Shown: positions 9,127 through 17,773, counted from the first letter of the stretch. The stretch: DNA of 64,000 nucleotides from Falsiroseomonas tokyonensis (GCF_019024325.1 NZ_JAFNJS010000001.1:682001-746000), one strand, 5' to 3'. The notes: a model not told the origin generated them from the letters alone. Numbers and translations: made by a program.

Positions 9127-9213
9127 CCGCGCAGGATGGCAGGCTGGCAGTCGTGCATTTGCCTGAGAGCGACATGGGCTGGTCTTCCCGCGACGATCTT
9201 TGCGAGCCGGGTT
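9127..9213 (-). promoter_or_regulatory. soxB 5' leader with glycine-riboswitch-like CTCTCAGGCAAA
   Basis: The 87-bp gap before soxB contains, on the coding strand, CTCTCAGGCAAA (9158-9169), which matches the strongly conserved 3' segment of glycine aptamers. GTCG/CGAC arms around it could form a short closing stem. The other core element of that aptamer, CCGAAGG, is not found, and the distance to a 5' GGAGAG-like element is too short, so a working glycine riboswitch is not supported. A weaker hairpin with a GGATAAAACC loop region lies at the 3' end of the upstream gene. Confidence 0.2.
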
Positions 9214-10011
9214 TTATCCGGGCTCCTGCAGCAGGAAGTCCACCATCATCTCCCGCCCCGCCGCATACATGCCGAGGCCGGTCTGGGTGCCGCAGCCCAG
9301 CGCGCGCGCCGCGGCCAGCAGCGGCGTCACCTCCGGGCTCGTGACCACATCGGCCACGAAGCTGTCGGGCGAAAGCCGGTTCACCCGGACCGGCAGCGCA
9401 TCGCCCGGCCGCATGCCGGCCGGCGTGGCATTGGCGACAAGGTCCTGGCCCGCGGGATCGTCGCTGCCCGCCGCGAGCACCGCGCCGCGCCCTTCCAGCC
9501 GCGCCAGCAGCAGGTCGCGCCGCGCCGCATCCGCATCATGGATGGCCAAGGCCGCGACGCCGGCCTCGACCAGCGCCAGCGCCATGGCGGTGCCGGCACC
9601 GCCCGCGCCCACCAGCAGTGCGCGCTTTCCTTCCGGCGCGAAGCCGGCCTGGCGCAGCCCGTCGATGAAAGCCGCGCCATCCGTCATGTCGCCATGCCAG
9701 CTGCCATCCGAATTGCGCCGCAGGACGTTCACCGAGCGCAGGAAGCCGGCGCGCGGCGTGGTCGTCCTGCAATGCGCGAAGGCCGCGAATTTGTGCGGCA
9801 CCGTCGCCACGATGCCGTCGAGGTTGCCCACCCGCGACAGGCCGCGCATCACCTCATCCAGCTCGGCCGCCGCCACCTGCATCGGCACCAGCACCGCATT
9901 GTGCCCGCGCGCGACGAAGGCACGGGTCAGGCTGCCGGGCGACTGCACCTGGGCGATCGGGTCGCCCAGGATGACGAAAAGCCGCGTGGCGCCGCTGAGC
10001 GCTTCGAGCAT
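9214..10011 (-). CDS. Shikimate dehydrogenase-like protein (AroE family)
   Basis: A 265-residue AroE-family oxidoreductase. The substrate domain has GDPIAQVQSPG near 16-26 and IVATVPHK, whose Lys is the catalytic residue of shikimate and quinate dehydrogenases; the NADP domain has GAGGAGTA and NATPAGM. It probably reduces 3-dehydroshikimate or a related cyclic keto acid in the cytoplasm. It is not next to coaE or dnaQ, which often accompany the true biosynthetic aroE, so it may be a paralogue (quinate/shikimate or YdiB/AroE-like) rather than the aromatic-pathway enzyme. The ATG at 10011 gives the expected N-terminus. Confidence 0.8.
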   Translation of the reverse strand: MLEALSGATRLFVILGDPIAQVQSPGSLTRAFVARGHNAVLVPMQVAAAELDEVMRGLSRVGNLDGIVATVPHKFAAFAHCRTTTPRAGFLRSVNVLRRNSDGSWHGDMTDGAAFIDGLRQAGFAPEGKRALLVGAGGAGTAMALALVEAGVAALAIHDADAARRDLLLARLEGRGAVLAAGSDDPAGQDLVANATPAGMRPGDALPVRVNRLSPDSFVADVVTSPEVTPLLAAARALGCGTQTGLGMYAAGREMMVDFLLQEPG

Positions 10012-10073
10012 GGCTGTTCCCTCCGCCCCGAAGCTGACCACGGCGCCGCGCGCCTGGCCACCGCGCGGCAGTG

Positions 10074-10892
10074 TCAGGCGGCGATTTCCACCAGCACCGG
10101 CACGTGGTCCGAGGCCTGGGTCCAGCCGCGCGCATCCTTCAGCACGGTATGGCTGACCAGCCCACCGGCGAGGTCCGGCGAGACCCAGACATGGTCCAGC
10201 CTGCGTCCCCGGTCCGAGGCGCGCCAATCGGCGGCGCGATAGGACCACCAGGTATAGAGCTTCTGGTCCGCCGGCACGAAGTGGCGCAGCGCGTCATGCC
10301 AGGCGCCCGCCTTCATCATGGCGGTCAGCGCCTCGGTCTCCACCGGCGTGTGGGAGACGATTTTCAAAAGCTGCTTGTGCGACCAGACGTCGTGTTCCAG
10401 CGGCGCGATGTTCAGGTCGCCGACCAGCACGGCCCGCCGAAAACCGCCGGCGGCGGCGCGCGCGGCGGACCAGGCGGTGGCCTCGGCCACGAAGTCCAGC
10501 TTGTGGGCGAATTTCGGGTTCAGCTCCCGGTCGGGAATGTCGCCGCCGGCGGGGATGTAGAAGTCGTGCAGTTCCACCGGGCCGCCGGGGGCATCGAGCT
10601 CCACCGCGATATGCCGGCAGTCGCCCTTGGCGCACCAATCGGGGTCGACGCCGTCGCGCCGCGCGAAGGGCAGCTTGGAAAGAATGGCGACGCCGTTGTA
10701 GCCCTTCATGCCGCGCACCGCGCGGTGTTCGAAGCCGAGCGCGGCCACGCCCTCATGCGGGAAGAGTTCGTCGGGGCACTTGGTCTCCTGCAGGCAGATC
10801 ACGTCGGGGCGCAGCGTGGAGACGAGATCGGCCAGCAGCGGCAGGCGCAGCCGGACGGAATTGATGTTCCAGGTGACGATGCGGAGGGTCAT
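10074..10892 (-). CDS. xth: Exodeoxyribonuclease III (AP endonuclease)
   Basis: A 272-residue member of the ExoIII/APE1 family, which cleaves DNA at abasic sites and removes 3' blocking groups in base excision repair. Family motifs are visible in order: VTWNINSVR at the N-terminus, CLQETKCPD with the metal-binding Glu, FYIPAGGD, VGDLNIAP, and the C-terminal RLDHVWVS and TQASDHVPV with the catalytic Asp-His pair. The length matches bacterial XthA. It is transcribed leftward behind the FAH-family gene, separated from it by a strong hairpin. Confidence 0.93.
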   Translation of the reverse strand: MTLRIVTWNINSVRLRLPLLADLVSTLRPDVICLQETKCPDELFPHEGVAALGFEHRAVRGMKGYNGVAILSKLPFARRDGVDPDWCAKGDCRHIAVELDAPGGPVELHDFYIPAGGDIPDRELNPKFAHKLDFVAEATAWSAARAAAGGFRRAVLVGDLNIAPLEHDVWSHKQLLKIVSHTPVETEALTAMMKAGAWHDALRHFVPADQKLYTWWSYRAADWRASDRGRRLDHVWVSPDLAGGLVSHTVLKDARGWTQASDHVPVLVEIAA

Positions 10893-10937
10893 GCGGCCTT
10901 CGTGCGAGATGGGAGCGGTGGCTTGCCCCCACCCCGA

Positions 10938-10961
10938 CCCTCCCCCGTGAACGGGGGAGGG
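10938..10961. terminator. Strong G/C stem-loop between FAH and xth genes
   Basis: A perfect inverted repeat, CCCTCCCCCG then TGAA then CGGGGGAGGG, lies 8 bp past the stop of the FAH-family gene. No T-run follows on the coding strand, so it could act as a weak or Rho-assisted terminator or as an mRNA-stabilising hairpin. Similar C-rich/G-rich intergenic palindromes recur in GC-rich proteobacteria, so a dispersed repeat is also possible. Confidence 0.5.
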
Positions 10962-10969
10962 GGATTCAC

Positions 10970-11653
10970 TTAGACGATCTTGACGGTGACTGTGCCGACG
11001 CCCTCGACCATGCCTTCCAGCAGGTCGCCCTTGTTCACGGCGGCGACGCCTTCCGGCGTGCCGGTCATGATCAGGTCGCCCGGCTCCAGCTTCACCAGGC
11101 CGGAGAGGTTCGCGATCACCTCCGGCACCGACCAGATCAGCTTGGACAGGTCGGAGGTCTGCGTGACCTTGCCGTTCACCTTCAGCTCGATCTTGCCCTT
11201 GGAGGGGTCGAAGTCGCCGGCCGGTACCAGCAGGCCCATGGGGGCGGAGTGGTCGAAGCCCTTGCCCATGTCCCAGGGGCGGCCGGTCTTCTTCGCCTCG
11301 TTCTGCAGGTCGCGGCGGGTCATGTCGAGGCCGCAGCAATAGCCCCAGACATGCTTCAGCGCATCGGCCTGGCTGATGTCCTTGCCGCCGGTGCCAATGG
11401 CGACCACCAGCTCCATCTCATGGTGCAGGGACTTGCTGGCGGGCGGATAGGGCATGTCGGCGTCGTTGATGACGACGGCATCGGCCGGCTTGGTGAAGTA
11501 GAAGGGCGGCTCGCGGGTCGGGTCGCTGCCCATCTCGATGGCGTGTTCCGCGTAGTTGCGGCCGACGCAGAAGATGCGGCGAACGGGGAAGGACCCGCCG
11601 CCCTTCACCGGGATGAAGGCCTGGGCGGGCGGCGGAATCACGTAGTCGGCCAT
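10970..11653 (-). CDS. Fumarylacetoacetate hydrolase family protein
   Basis: A 227-residue FAH-fold hydrolase/isomerase. The metal-binding [11 protein letters not shown] segment, the preceding CVGRNYAEH, and the C-terminal [11 protein letters not shown] are all present, placing it with acylpyruvase/2-hydroxyhepta-2,4-diene-dioate isomerase relatives (YcgM type) that cleave or isomerise beta-diketo acids. The exact substrate cannot be deduced. An AAGGAAG ribosome-binding site lies just before the ATG at 11653. It is a single-domain protein, about the standard length. Confidence 0.88.
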   Translation of the reverse strand: MADYVIPPPAQAFIPVKGGGSFPVRRIFCVGRNYAEHAIEMGSDPTREPPFYFTKPADAVVINDADMPYPPASKSLHHEMELVVAIGTGGKDISQADALKHVWGYCCGLDMTRRDLQNEAKKTGRPWDMGKGFDHSAPMGLLVPAGDFDPSKGKIELKVNGKVTQTSDLSKLIWSVPEVIANLSGLVKLEPGDLIMTGTPEGVAAVNKGDLLEGMVEGVGTVTVKIV

Positions 11654-11723
11654 GCTGATGCTTCCTTGGGAACGCGATGCGCGGGACCATAGCCCCGCCC
11701 GGCCGGCTGGCAAGGGTGCCCGG

Positions 11724-12593
11724 CTACCCGATGGTCACCCGCCACATGAAGCTGCGGCTTTCCCCCGCCCCAAGCATCTGCATCCCCGGCTTGGCCCAGA
11801 TATCGCCCCAGAACTGCGCCGGGTCGGCATAACCCGCCCAGGGCTCGATGCAGAGGAAGTCCGCGCCCGGCCGCATCCACAGGCCAAGTTCGGAAAAACC
11901 CTGCCAGGTGATCTCCAGCCCCGGCGCGCCCGGCGCGGCATACCGCAGGCGGCGGCTGGCGGGGTTCAGCAGGATCATGGCGGAGGGGCGGAACAGATCC
12001 TCCCGCAGGCCCAGGTTGCGGCCATGCACGGGCAAGGGCTGGGGCGTGGCGTCGATCAGCCCGTTCTCATCCAGCCGCCAGACCGGCCCGGCCTCCTCCT
12101 GCTCGAATTCGATCCGGTGCGCGGCCTTGCCGCCGGCGCCGGGCAGCGGCCAGCGGAAGGCGGGATGCGCGCCGACCGAGAAGGGCAGCGTGCCCTCGCC
12201 AGGGTTGTGCACGGTGGTGGTGACGGTCAGCGACGCGCCATGCAGCGCATAGGCCTGTTCCAGCCGGAAGCCGAAGGGATAGACGGCGCGGGTTGCGGCG
12301 CTGTCCGCCAGCAGGAAGCGGCAGCTCTCGGCGCCCTGCTCCACCAGCTCGAAGCGGCTGTCGCGCGCAAAACCGTGCTGGCCCATGGGATAGACCTCGT
12401 GGCCGATGCGCAGCGTGTCGTCGCGCAGCCGGCCGACGAAGGGGAACAGCACCGGCGCATGCCGCGGCCATTCCGGCCCGGCCTGCCACAGGAATTCGCG
12501 CCCGGCCGAATCCTTCAGGCTGGCGAGTTCCGCGCCCTGCGGCTTCACCGCGATGCGGAGCTGGTCCGAGGCAAGGGTCACCAGGTCGGTCAC
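11724..12593 (-). CDS. Aldose 1-epimerase family protein
   Basis: A 289-residue galactose mutarotase-fold protein. [23 protein letters not shown] and [12 protein letters not shown] carry the conserved Arg and His positions, and the late Glu is in [10 protein letters not shown]. This subgroup (YihR/LacX/YeaD-like) interconverts anomers of hexoses or related sugars, often with broad or unknown specificity. It overlaps the downstream end of the ketopantoate-reductase-like gene as ATGA at 12590-12593, so the two are likely co-transcribed. Confidence 0.85.
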   Translation of the reverse strand: MTDLVTLASDQLRIAVKPQGAELASLKDSAGREFLWQAGPEWPRHAPVLFPFVGRLRDDTLRIGHEVYPMGQHGFARDSRFELVEQGAESCRFLLADSAATRAVYPFGFRLEQAYALHGASLTVTTTVHNPGEGTLPFSVGAHPAFRWPLPGAGGKAAHRIEFEQEEAGPVWRLDENGLIDATPQPLPVHGRNLGLREDLFRPSAMILLNPASRRLRYAAPGAPGLEITWQGFSELGLWMRPGADFLCIEPWAGYADPAQFWGDIWAKPGMQMLGAGESRSFMWRVTIG

Positions 12594-13516
12594 GGCAGCC
12601 GCCCCGCCGCACGCCGCTGGTCATAGGCACGCGCATGCAGATGGGCCAAGTCATGCACCTCCGCCGGAAGGCCGGCCTGTCGCGCCGCGGCGCAGAGGAA
12701 GCCCAGGATATGGTCCGCCTCGGTCCGCCCGCCCGCTTCCAGGTCCCGCAGCATGGAAGCGGTGTAGGCGCTGGCGGGGTCGGCGAACAGCTTTCGGTAA
12801 TTGGCGAGGAAGGCCTCCGTCATCGGATGCCCCTGCGCCGCGGCAATGGCCGCATTCCGCTCCAGCAGGCCGAGGAGAAAATCCGTGCCGCCAGCCCGGA
12901 CGATCTCGCCGACGCTGGCGCGCATCAGCACGCTGGCGGCGGCGACGGTGCCGAGATGCACCAGCTTTTGCCACATGCGCCGCTGGATATCCGGCACCGC
13001 CTCCGCCACCAGCCCCGGCGCCTGGCCGAGTGCCGCGGCCAGCGCGGCGGCGCGCCCATCCATCCGGCCGTCCTGCTCGCCAAAGGTCAGCCAGTGCCAG
13101 TCGCCGAGATGCTGCACCACGCCCTCCGGCGTCAGCGTCGCCGCGCATTTGGCGAGGCCGCCCCAGACGCGTTCGGCGCCGAAGGCGGCGTTCAGCGTGG
13201 CAATGTGCGAAAGCCCGTTGAGGATCGGCAGCACGCAGGCCCCGCCCTCGACGGCCGGGCGAATGGAAGCAATGGCGCTGTCCAGGTCATAGGCCTTGCA
13301 GGACAGCAGCACGACATCGAAGCCGGGCCCCGCCGCCAGGGTGGTGTCCACGGGGCGGTCGATATCGCCAAAGCCGCTGCGCACCCGCAGCCCGTCGCGC
13401 GCCAGCACCGCGGCGCGGCCGGGCCGCACCAGGAAGGTGACCGGAAGCCCGCGCTCCAGTGCCCGCCCACCAAAATAGCCGCCGAGCGCGCCCGCGCCCA
13501 GAACCAGCATCCGCAT
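12590..13516 (-). CDS. 2-dehydropantoate 2-reductase-like protein (PanE/ApbA family)
   Basis: About 308 residues. The N-terminal GAGALGGYFGG is the NADP-binding loop of ketopantoate reductases; LSCKAYDLDSAI, ILNGLSH and WQKLVHLGTVAA (with the likely catalytic Lys) follow in the usual order. It would reduce 2-dehydropantoate to pantoate for CoA biosynthesis, although many genomes carry several paralogues with other keto-acid substrates. Two ATGs six bases apart (13516 and 13510) fit the N-terminus equally well. It is the first gene of a pair with the aldose-epimerase-like gene. Confidence 0.85.
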   Translation of the reverse strand: MRMLVLGAGALGGYFGGRALERGLPVTFLVRPGRAAVLARDGLRVRSGFGDIDRPVDTTLAAGPGFDVVLLSCKAYDLDSAIASIRPAVEGGACVLPILNGLSHIATLNAAFGAERVWGGLAKCAATLTPEGVVQHLGDWHWLTFGEQDGRMDGRAAALAAALGQAPGLVAEAVPDIQRRMWQKLVHLGTVAAASVLMRASVGEIVRAGGTDFLLGLLERNAAIAAAQGHPMTEAFLANYRKLFADPASAYTASMLRDLEAGGRTEADHILGFLCAAARQAGLPAEVHDLAHLHARAYDQRRAAGRLP

Positions 13517-13586
13517 CCTGTCGATCCCCGCTTTGGCCGGGAACAATCCCGACAAGTGGTCCGCTGTCCAGCCCAGGTCTGGGTGG

Positions 13587-13622
13587 AAAAGCGACCGCCG
13601 CCGTGCGGCAGCACGGCGGCGG
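13587..13622 (-). terminator. Rho-independent terminator after the DUF4394 gene
   Basis: A perfect 12-bp stem (13595-13606 with 13611-13622) and a 4-base loop are followed on the minus strand by TCGC and then TTTT. It lies 52 bp past the stop of the DUF4394 gene and before the ketopantoate-reductase-like gene, so it likely separates the two leftward transcription units. Confidence 0.7.
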
Positions 13623-13674
13623 CTTCGGGCGGCATGCGCCGGGCGTGCGGGGAACGCGCAGGCCGCCGAAGGGG

Positions 13675-14508
13675 TCAGCGCATGGCAGCGATGTCGATCA
13701 CCTCGGCCTCCGGCAGGCCCGCCACGGCGCCCTGGGCCATCAGGCGGCCGGTCGCGAGGTCGATGCCATGCAGCGTGCCGCCGGCCAGGACGAAGCCGGT
13801 ATTGCCGCCCTGGCCATCCGACAGCACGTCGAAGCCCAGCGCCACCGGCACGCTCATGCCCAGCATGCCCTTCACCTGCTGCACGCCGTCATTCGGCGGC
13901 GCCTGCAGGTTGTAGGTGCCGAGCAGCGTATCGATCGTATAGAGCGCGGTGCTCGGCGCGCCGGGCTGGCCGGCGGCGGGGGCGCCGGCGGGCGGGGCGA
14001 CGCTGTTGGTATAAGCGCCGGCGGTGATGCGCGGCGTGGTGCCGGCCTGCGGCGAGCCGTCCATGTACTTCTGCGTCCCGTCGCGGACCACCTCGCCGGT
14101 CTCCACATTGACGCGGAAGTTCACGCCGCTCATGCCCATCAGGCGCAGGCGGTTGGCCACCGGGTTGAAGTCCACCACGGCGCGGCCGCCGCTTTCGAAG
14201 GGCATGTTCAGGCGCGAGACCTGCGTGGCGCGGCCGCTCATCGGGTCGATGCGGACGATCTGGCCGCTTTCCGTCACGCCATACAGCCCGCCATCCTGCG
14301 GCCGCTGGTCGATGCCGAGCAGCCGGCCATCGGCGCCGGTCACGCGCATCGGCGCCTCGGCACGGCGCGTCTCGCTGTCGATGCGGATCAGCCGGTTGTC
14401 GGCGGTCAGGCCGAGGAGCGTGGCGGCCTGCGCCCCGACGGGGGCCGCAAGGGCACCGCCGGCGATCAGGGCGGCGGCGGCAAGGGCGGTGCGAGCGGTC
14501 TTCGGCAT
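13675..14508 (-). CDS. Secreted DUF4394 domain protein
   Basis: 277 residues. A clear signal peptide (about residues 1-28, ending GAQA) is followed by a single DUF4394 domain made of repeated beta-strand units such as LLGLTADNRLIRID, LLGIDQRPQDGGLYGVTESGQIVRID and FNPVANRLRLM. This is a propeller-like extracytoplasmic fold of unknown role. The gene lies just downstream of a sigma factor/anti-sigma pair reading the same way, a setting that suggests it is a target of that regulator. A candidate ECF-type promoter is present upstream. Confidence 0.82.
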   Translation of the reverse strand: MPKTARTALAAAALIAGGALAAPVGAQAATLLGLTADNRLIRIDSETRRAEAPMRVTGADGRLLGIDQRPQDGGLYGVTESGQIVRIDPMSGRATQVSRLNMPFESGGRAVVDFNPVANRLRLMGMSGVNFRVNVETGEVVRDGTQKYMDGSPQAGTTPRITAGAYTNSVAPPAGAPAAGQPGAPSTALYTIDTLLGTYNLQAPPNDGVQQVKGMLGMSVPVALGFDVLSDGQGGNTGFVLAGGTLHGIDLATGRLMAQGAVAGLPEAEVIDIAAMR

Positions 14509-14556
14509 CGGCGTTTCTCCATCTTCCAGGGCAGGCCTTGAGGCCTTGCTGCTGGC

Positions 14557-14584
14557 GTTACGGAGGGCGGATGCGACTGGATGC
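14557..14584 (-). promoter_or_regulatory. Candidate ECF-type promoter for the DUF4394 gene
   Basis: On the minus strand GCATCC (14584-14579) and CGTAAC (14562-14557) are spaced by 16 bp, resembling ECF promoters of the CCATCC-N16/17-CGTA/CCGAAT kind used by SigK/RskA-type systems. It would place the transcript start about 40 nt before the ATG. CGTAAC also occurs upstream of the sigma gene, but without a convincing -35 there. This is pattern matching only. Confidence 0.3.
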
Positions 14585-14655
14585 GGGCTGGGCCGAAAAA
14601 TTCGCGCGGCCCAGCGTCCCGTGGCCCGGCTTCGGGCGGCTCAGATTCCGGCGGC

Positions 14656-15363
14656 TCAGGTTCCGGCGGCGGGGGACAGGCGGCCGATGAACAGGATCGG
14701 CCCGGTCGGGCGGCCGATCGGCGACCCACCCGGCGGCTCCACCGTGATCTCGATCAGCATGCCGGGGCTCGGCCGGATGGTCGTGGGCGCGACGTTGATG
14801 CGGCCCTCCGCCGGGATCAGACCGAGCGAGGTCGGCGCCGTCGCGCCCTGCGGCAGCGCCCAGAGCTGCAGCGCGCGGCCTTCCGGCGCCGGGCGTGGAT
14901 TCACGGAGGCCAGGCGCAGCCCGCCGCCATCGGCCTCCACCAGCCAGGCCGGCTGGTCGCGCTCGCTCAGCAGCACGGTCATCAGCCGCGGCTCGGGCTC
15001 CGGCCGCAGCAGGATGAAGGCCGCGAGGCCAGCCGCCAGCGCGGTGCCGCCGATGGCGCCCATCCGCCAGGGGTCGCGCAGCCCCGCCCACCAGGGACGT
15101 TTGGCGGGGGCGGGTGCCCGGGTGGGCGTCGGATCCAGCGCCGCGGCGATGCGGTCCCAGAGGCCGGGCGGCGGGGCCTCGGGCGGGGCGAGGGCGATGA
15201 GCGGCGCCAGCCGCGCCTCCCATTCCGCCACCGCCTCGGCCAGTGCGGCATCGCTGTCCAGCGCCGCCGCGACCGCCTGGGCCTCCCGCGCCTCCAGCGT
15301 GCCGAGCACATATTCGGCGGCCAGCGCCTCGCGCTCCTCCGGTGTCAGGCTGGCGGGGATCAC
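14656..15363 (-). CDS. Anti-sigma factor, RskA type
   Basis: 235 residues from a GTG at 15363, chosen because it overlaps the sigma-factor stop as GTGA and has GGGAG eight bases upstream; a GTG at 15372 is the alternative. The cytoplasmic N-terminus has the zinc-less anti-sigma fold with EYVLGTLEAREAQAV and WEARLAPL. One membrane segment follows around residues 98-118, then a periplasmic RskA domain containing LQLWALPQG. It should hold the adjacent ECF sigma factor at the membrane until an outside signal triggers release or proteolysis. Confidence 0.88.
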   Translation of the reverse strand: MIPASLTPEEREALAAEYVLGTLEAREAQAVAAALDSDAALAEAVAEWEARLAPLIALAPPEAPPPGLWDRIAAALDPTPTRAPAPAKRPWWAGLRDPWRMGAIGGTALAAGLAAFILLRPEPEPRLMTVLLSERDQPAWLVEADGGGLRLASVNPRPAPEGRALQLWALPQGATAPTSLGLIPAEGRINVAPTTIRPSPGMLIEITVEPPGGSPIGRPTGPILFIGRLSPAAGT

Positions 15364-15899
15364 GTCAGGCACTCCCGCAGGCGCAGCAGACCACGGCGGA
15401 TCCAGGCCTTCACCGTGCCCAGCGGCAATTCCATCTTCGCCGCGATCTGCGCATGGCTCAGCCCATGCACGAAGGCCAGCACGATGCCGCGCCGGTTGCG
15501 TTCCTCCAGCGTCGCCAGGCAGTTGCGCAGGCGGCGGCCCTCGGCATCGGCGGAAACCCGTTCCAGCGCCTCCGGCTCCACCGGCTGGTCGCCCAGCGCC
15601 GGATCGTCGCTGGGAATTTCCCGGCCCCGCGCGCGCGCCATGTCGAGCGCCGCATAGCGCACGATCGCCGCCAGCCAGGCTTCCGGCGCACCGCGGGAGG
15701 CATCGAACTGATGCGCGCGATGGGCAATCCGCAAGAAGGCGTCCTGCAGCGCATCGGCGGCGGCGTCGCGGTCGCGCAGGATGGCATTGGCGACGCCGAA
15801 GAGCCGCGTCGATTGCCGCTCATAGATCGCGCGCAGGGCGATCCGGTCACCGCCGGCGACGGCGGAGAGCAGGGGGGTTAGGTCAGCGGCGGCGTCCAT
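15360..15899 (-). CDS. ECF RNA polymerase sigma factor
   Basis: 179 residues with only sigma regions 2 and 4. Region 2 includes the DALQDAFLRIA stretch (about 49-59) that binds core polymerase and the -10 element; region 4 carries the helix-turn-helix GLSHAQIAAKMELPLGTVKAWIRRGL near the C-terminus. The direct overlap with an RskA-type anti-sigma gene places it in a SigK-like ECF group, often tied to envelope or oxidative stress. The start at 15899 gives a normal N-terminus. Its probable regulon includes itself and the DUF4394 gene. Confidence 0.92.
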   Translation of the reverse strand: MDAAADLTPLLSAVAGGDRIALRAIYERQSTRLFGVANAILRDRDAAADALQDAFLRIAHRAHQFDASRGAPEAWLAAIVRYAALDMARARGREIPSDDPALGDQPVEPEALERVSADAEGRRLRNCLATLEERNRRGIVLAFVHGLSHAQIAAKMELPLGTVKAWIRRGLLRLRECLT

Positions 15900-16336
15900 C
15901 GGGCGGCAGGATGACCACGCCCTGCGCGGCGGGGCAACCCATTTCGGGAAGGTTACGCAGGCCGTTGCGCTACCGTGCCTGTCGTGCTTCCCGCGCCGCG
16001 CCGGCTGCTTGGAAGGCAGGCAGCGCGCCGGCGGAGTGCCGAAAGCTTCGCCAGAGCCCGGCGGAGGCTGGTGGCGCGCCCGGGCCCGGGCGCTGGCATG
16101 GGGCTTGCCAGGCCTGCCTGGCATGACGCGCTGGCCCCCCTTTCGCAACGCCGCCGCCGGACGACCAGGCTCTACCCCTGGGCGTCCCGGCCGGCCGCCG
16201 CGTTCGCATGGCCTGGCGCGCGCCCGCGGGCGGTGGCGACCAGCCGGCTGATCCAGCGCCGTCGCGTCCCGCCGCGGGACGCGCGGATGGATCGCCGCGT
16301 CCTGTTCCCCACCCTCCCCCACCGGCGGAGCCCTGC
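15900..16336. other. 437-bp divergent intergenic region, regulatory
   Basis: No convincing gene is seen here; the open frames are low-complexity GC-rich translations. The region separates the leftward sigma-factor operon from the rightward nine-gene catabolic operon, so it must carry both promoters. It holds two perfect 18-bp dyads (16076-16093 and 16106-16123). A GGAG motif lies at 16327-16330, in front of the GTG start at 16337. Confidence 0.6.
16076..16123. promoter_or_regulatory. Two adjacent dyads, candidate operator of the catabolic operon
   Basis: The first is an uninterrupted 18-bp palindrome centred on CCCGGGCCCGGG (16076-16093). The second is TGCCAGG-CCTG-CCTGGCA (16106-16123). They lie about 30 bp apart centre to centre, close to three helical turns, and 214-260 bp before the operon start. 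Such spacing suits a dimeric regulator, but no regulator gene lies in the operon and random palindromes are common at this GC content. Confidence 0.3.
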
Positions 16337-17773
16337 GTGACCGAACCCACCTCCCTGGCCGAGCTGGAGCGCCAGCTGGCGCATCAGATGGCGCTGCTCG
16401 CCTATCCCGCCGCGCCCTGGGTCGCCCCGCTGCCCGCGCCGGATGGGGCGGAGGCGCTGGATTGCGCCATCATCGGCGGCGGCATGTACGGCCTGGCCAC
16501 CGCCGCGGCCCTCCGGCGCGAAAGGGTCACGCGCCTCGCCGTCTTCGATGCCTCCCCGCCCGGGCGTGAGGGCCCCTGGGTCAGCTTCGCCCGCATGGCC
16601 ATGCTGCGCACGCCCAAGGACCTGACCGGCCCCGATGGCGGCCTGCCAGCCGCCAGCTTCCGGGCCTGGTGGGAAGCCCAGCACGGCGCCGCGGGCTGGG
16701 CCGCGATGTATCGCGTGCCGCGCACCGCCTGGATGGACTACCTGCGCTGGTTCCGCCGCGTGATGGACCTGCCCGTGCAGAACCATTCTCGGCTGGTCGC
16801 GATGGAGCCCAGCGCGGACGGCACGCTGCTGCAACTGCGCTTCGAGACGCCGGCCGGCCCCGTGCTGCATCATGCGCGCAGCGTGGTGATGGCCACCGGC
16901 TCCGGCGGCAGCGGCGGCCATGCCATTCCGCCGGAGATCGCACAGGCGTTGCCGGCGGGCCGCGTGCTGCATGCGAACGACCTGATCGACCCCGCCTGCT
17001 TCCAGGGGGAGCGCGTGGGTGTGCTGGGTGCCGGCGCCACCGCCTTCGATATCGCCATCACCGCGCTGCAGTCCGGCGCCGCCAGTGCCACCATCTGCAT
17101 CCGCCGCCCCGAAGTGCCGCGCGACAATCCGCGCCGCTGGATGGAGAATGCCGGCTTCCTCGCGCATTACGTGGACCTGCCGGATGCGGTGAAGTGGGAC
17201 TACGCCCTGCGCCTGCGCCGCATCGGCCAGCCGCCACCGCAGCCCACATTCGATGCCGCCATCGCCCTGCCCGGTTTTCGGCTCGCCACCGGCATGCCCT
17301 GGGAGGCCGTGCGTTGGACGGGCGGGGAGATTTTGGTGGAGGGCAATGGGCGCCGCCAGGTTTTCGATCGGTTGGTGATCGCGACGGGCTTCCTCTCCGA
17401 CCTCTCGCTCTGCCCGGAATATGCGGCGCTGCTGCCGGAGATCGCGCTGTGGCGCGACCGCTTTGCGCCCGAGGTCGCGGAGCCGCGGCTCGGCCGACAG
17501 CCCTATCTGGACCGCATGGGCGGCTTCCAGCAGCGCGTGCCGGGCGCGGCGCCCTGGGTGGAGCGGGTCTTCAGCATCACCGGCGCCGCCTCGCTCAGCC
17601 TTGGCCCCATCGCCGCCAGTGTCAGCGGCATGAAATACGCCCTGCCGCGGCTGGTGGAGGGGGTGAAGCGCCGCCTCTTCCTGGATCAGCAGGAGGCCGA
17701 CTGGGCGCATTTCGTGGCCGGCGACCATGCCGAACTCGCCCCCTTCACCCTGCCCGAAAGCGCCGCCGCATGA
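16337..17773 (+). CDS. FAD/NAD(P)-dependent oxidoreductase, flavin monooxygenase-like (copy 1)
   Basis: 478 residues from a GTG at 16337 with GGAG six bases upstream. The FAD site GGGMYGLAT lies near residues 48-56 and the second dinucleotide motif GAGATAFD around 234-241, an arrangement like class B flavin monooxygenases and L-ornithine/lysine N-hydroxylases. The protein resembles the product of the gene at 20400 along its full length (shared RTPK..TGP, NP.RWME, QPPPQ.TF, IALWRDRFAP). It probably oxygenates the pathway substrate or an intermediate. It is the first gene of the nine-gene operon and overlaps the next by ATGA. Confidence 0.78.
   Translation: MTEPTSLAELERQLAHQMALLAYPAAPWVAPLPAPDGAEALDCAIIGGGMYGLATAAALRRERVTRLAVFDASPPGREGPWVSFARMAMLRTPKDLTGPDGGLPAASFRAWWEAQHGAAGWAAMYRVPRTAWMDYLRWFRRVMDLPVQNHSRLVAMEPSADGTLLQLRFETPAGPVLHHARSVVMATGSGGSGGHAIPPEIAQALPAGRVLHANDLIDPACFQGERVGVLGAGATAFDIAITALQSGAASATICIRRPEVPRDNPRRWMENAGFLAHYVDLPDAVKWDYALRLRRIGQPPPQPTFDAAIALPGFRLATGMPWEAVRWTGGEILVEGNGRRQVFDRLVIATGFLSDLSLCPEYAALLPEIALWRDRFAPEVAEPRLGRQPYLDRMGGFQQRVPGAAPWVERVFSITGAASLSLGPIAASVSGMKYALPRLVEGVKRRLFLDQQEADWAHFVAGDHAELAPFTLPESAAA

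Noticed and set aside
9127-9213. Complete glycine riboswitch
   Set aside because: Only the 3' conserved segment is present; the core and the length needed for a full aptamer are missing.
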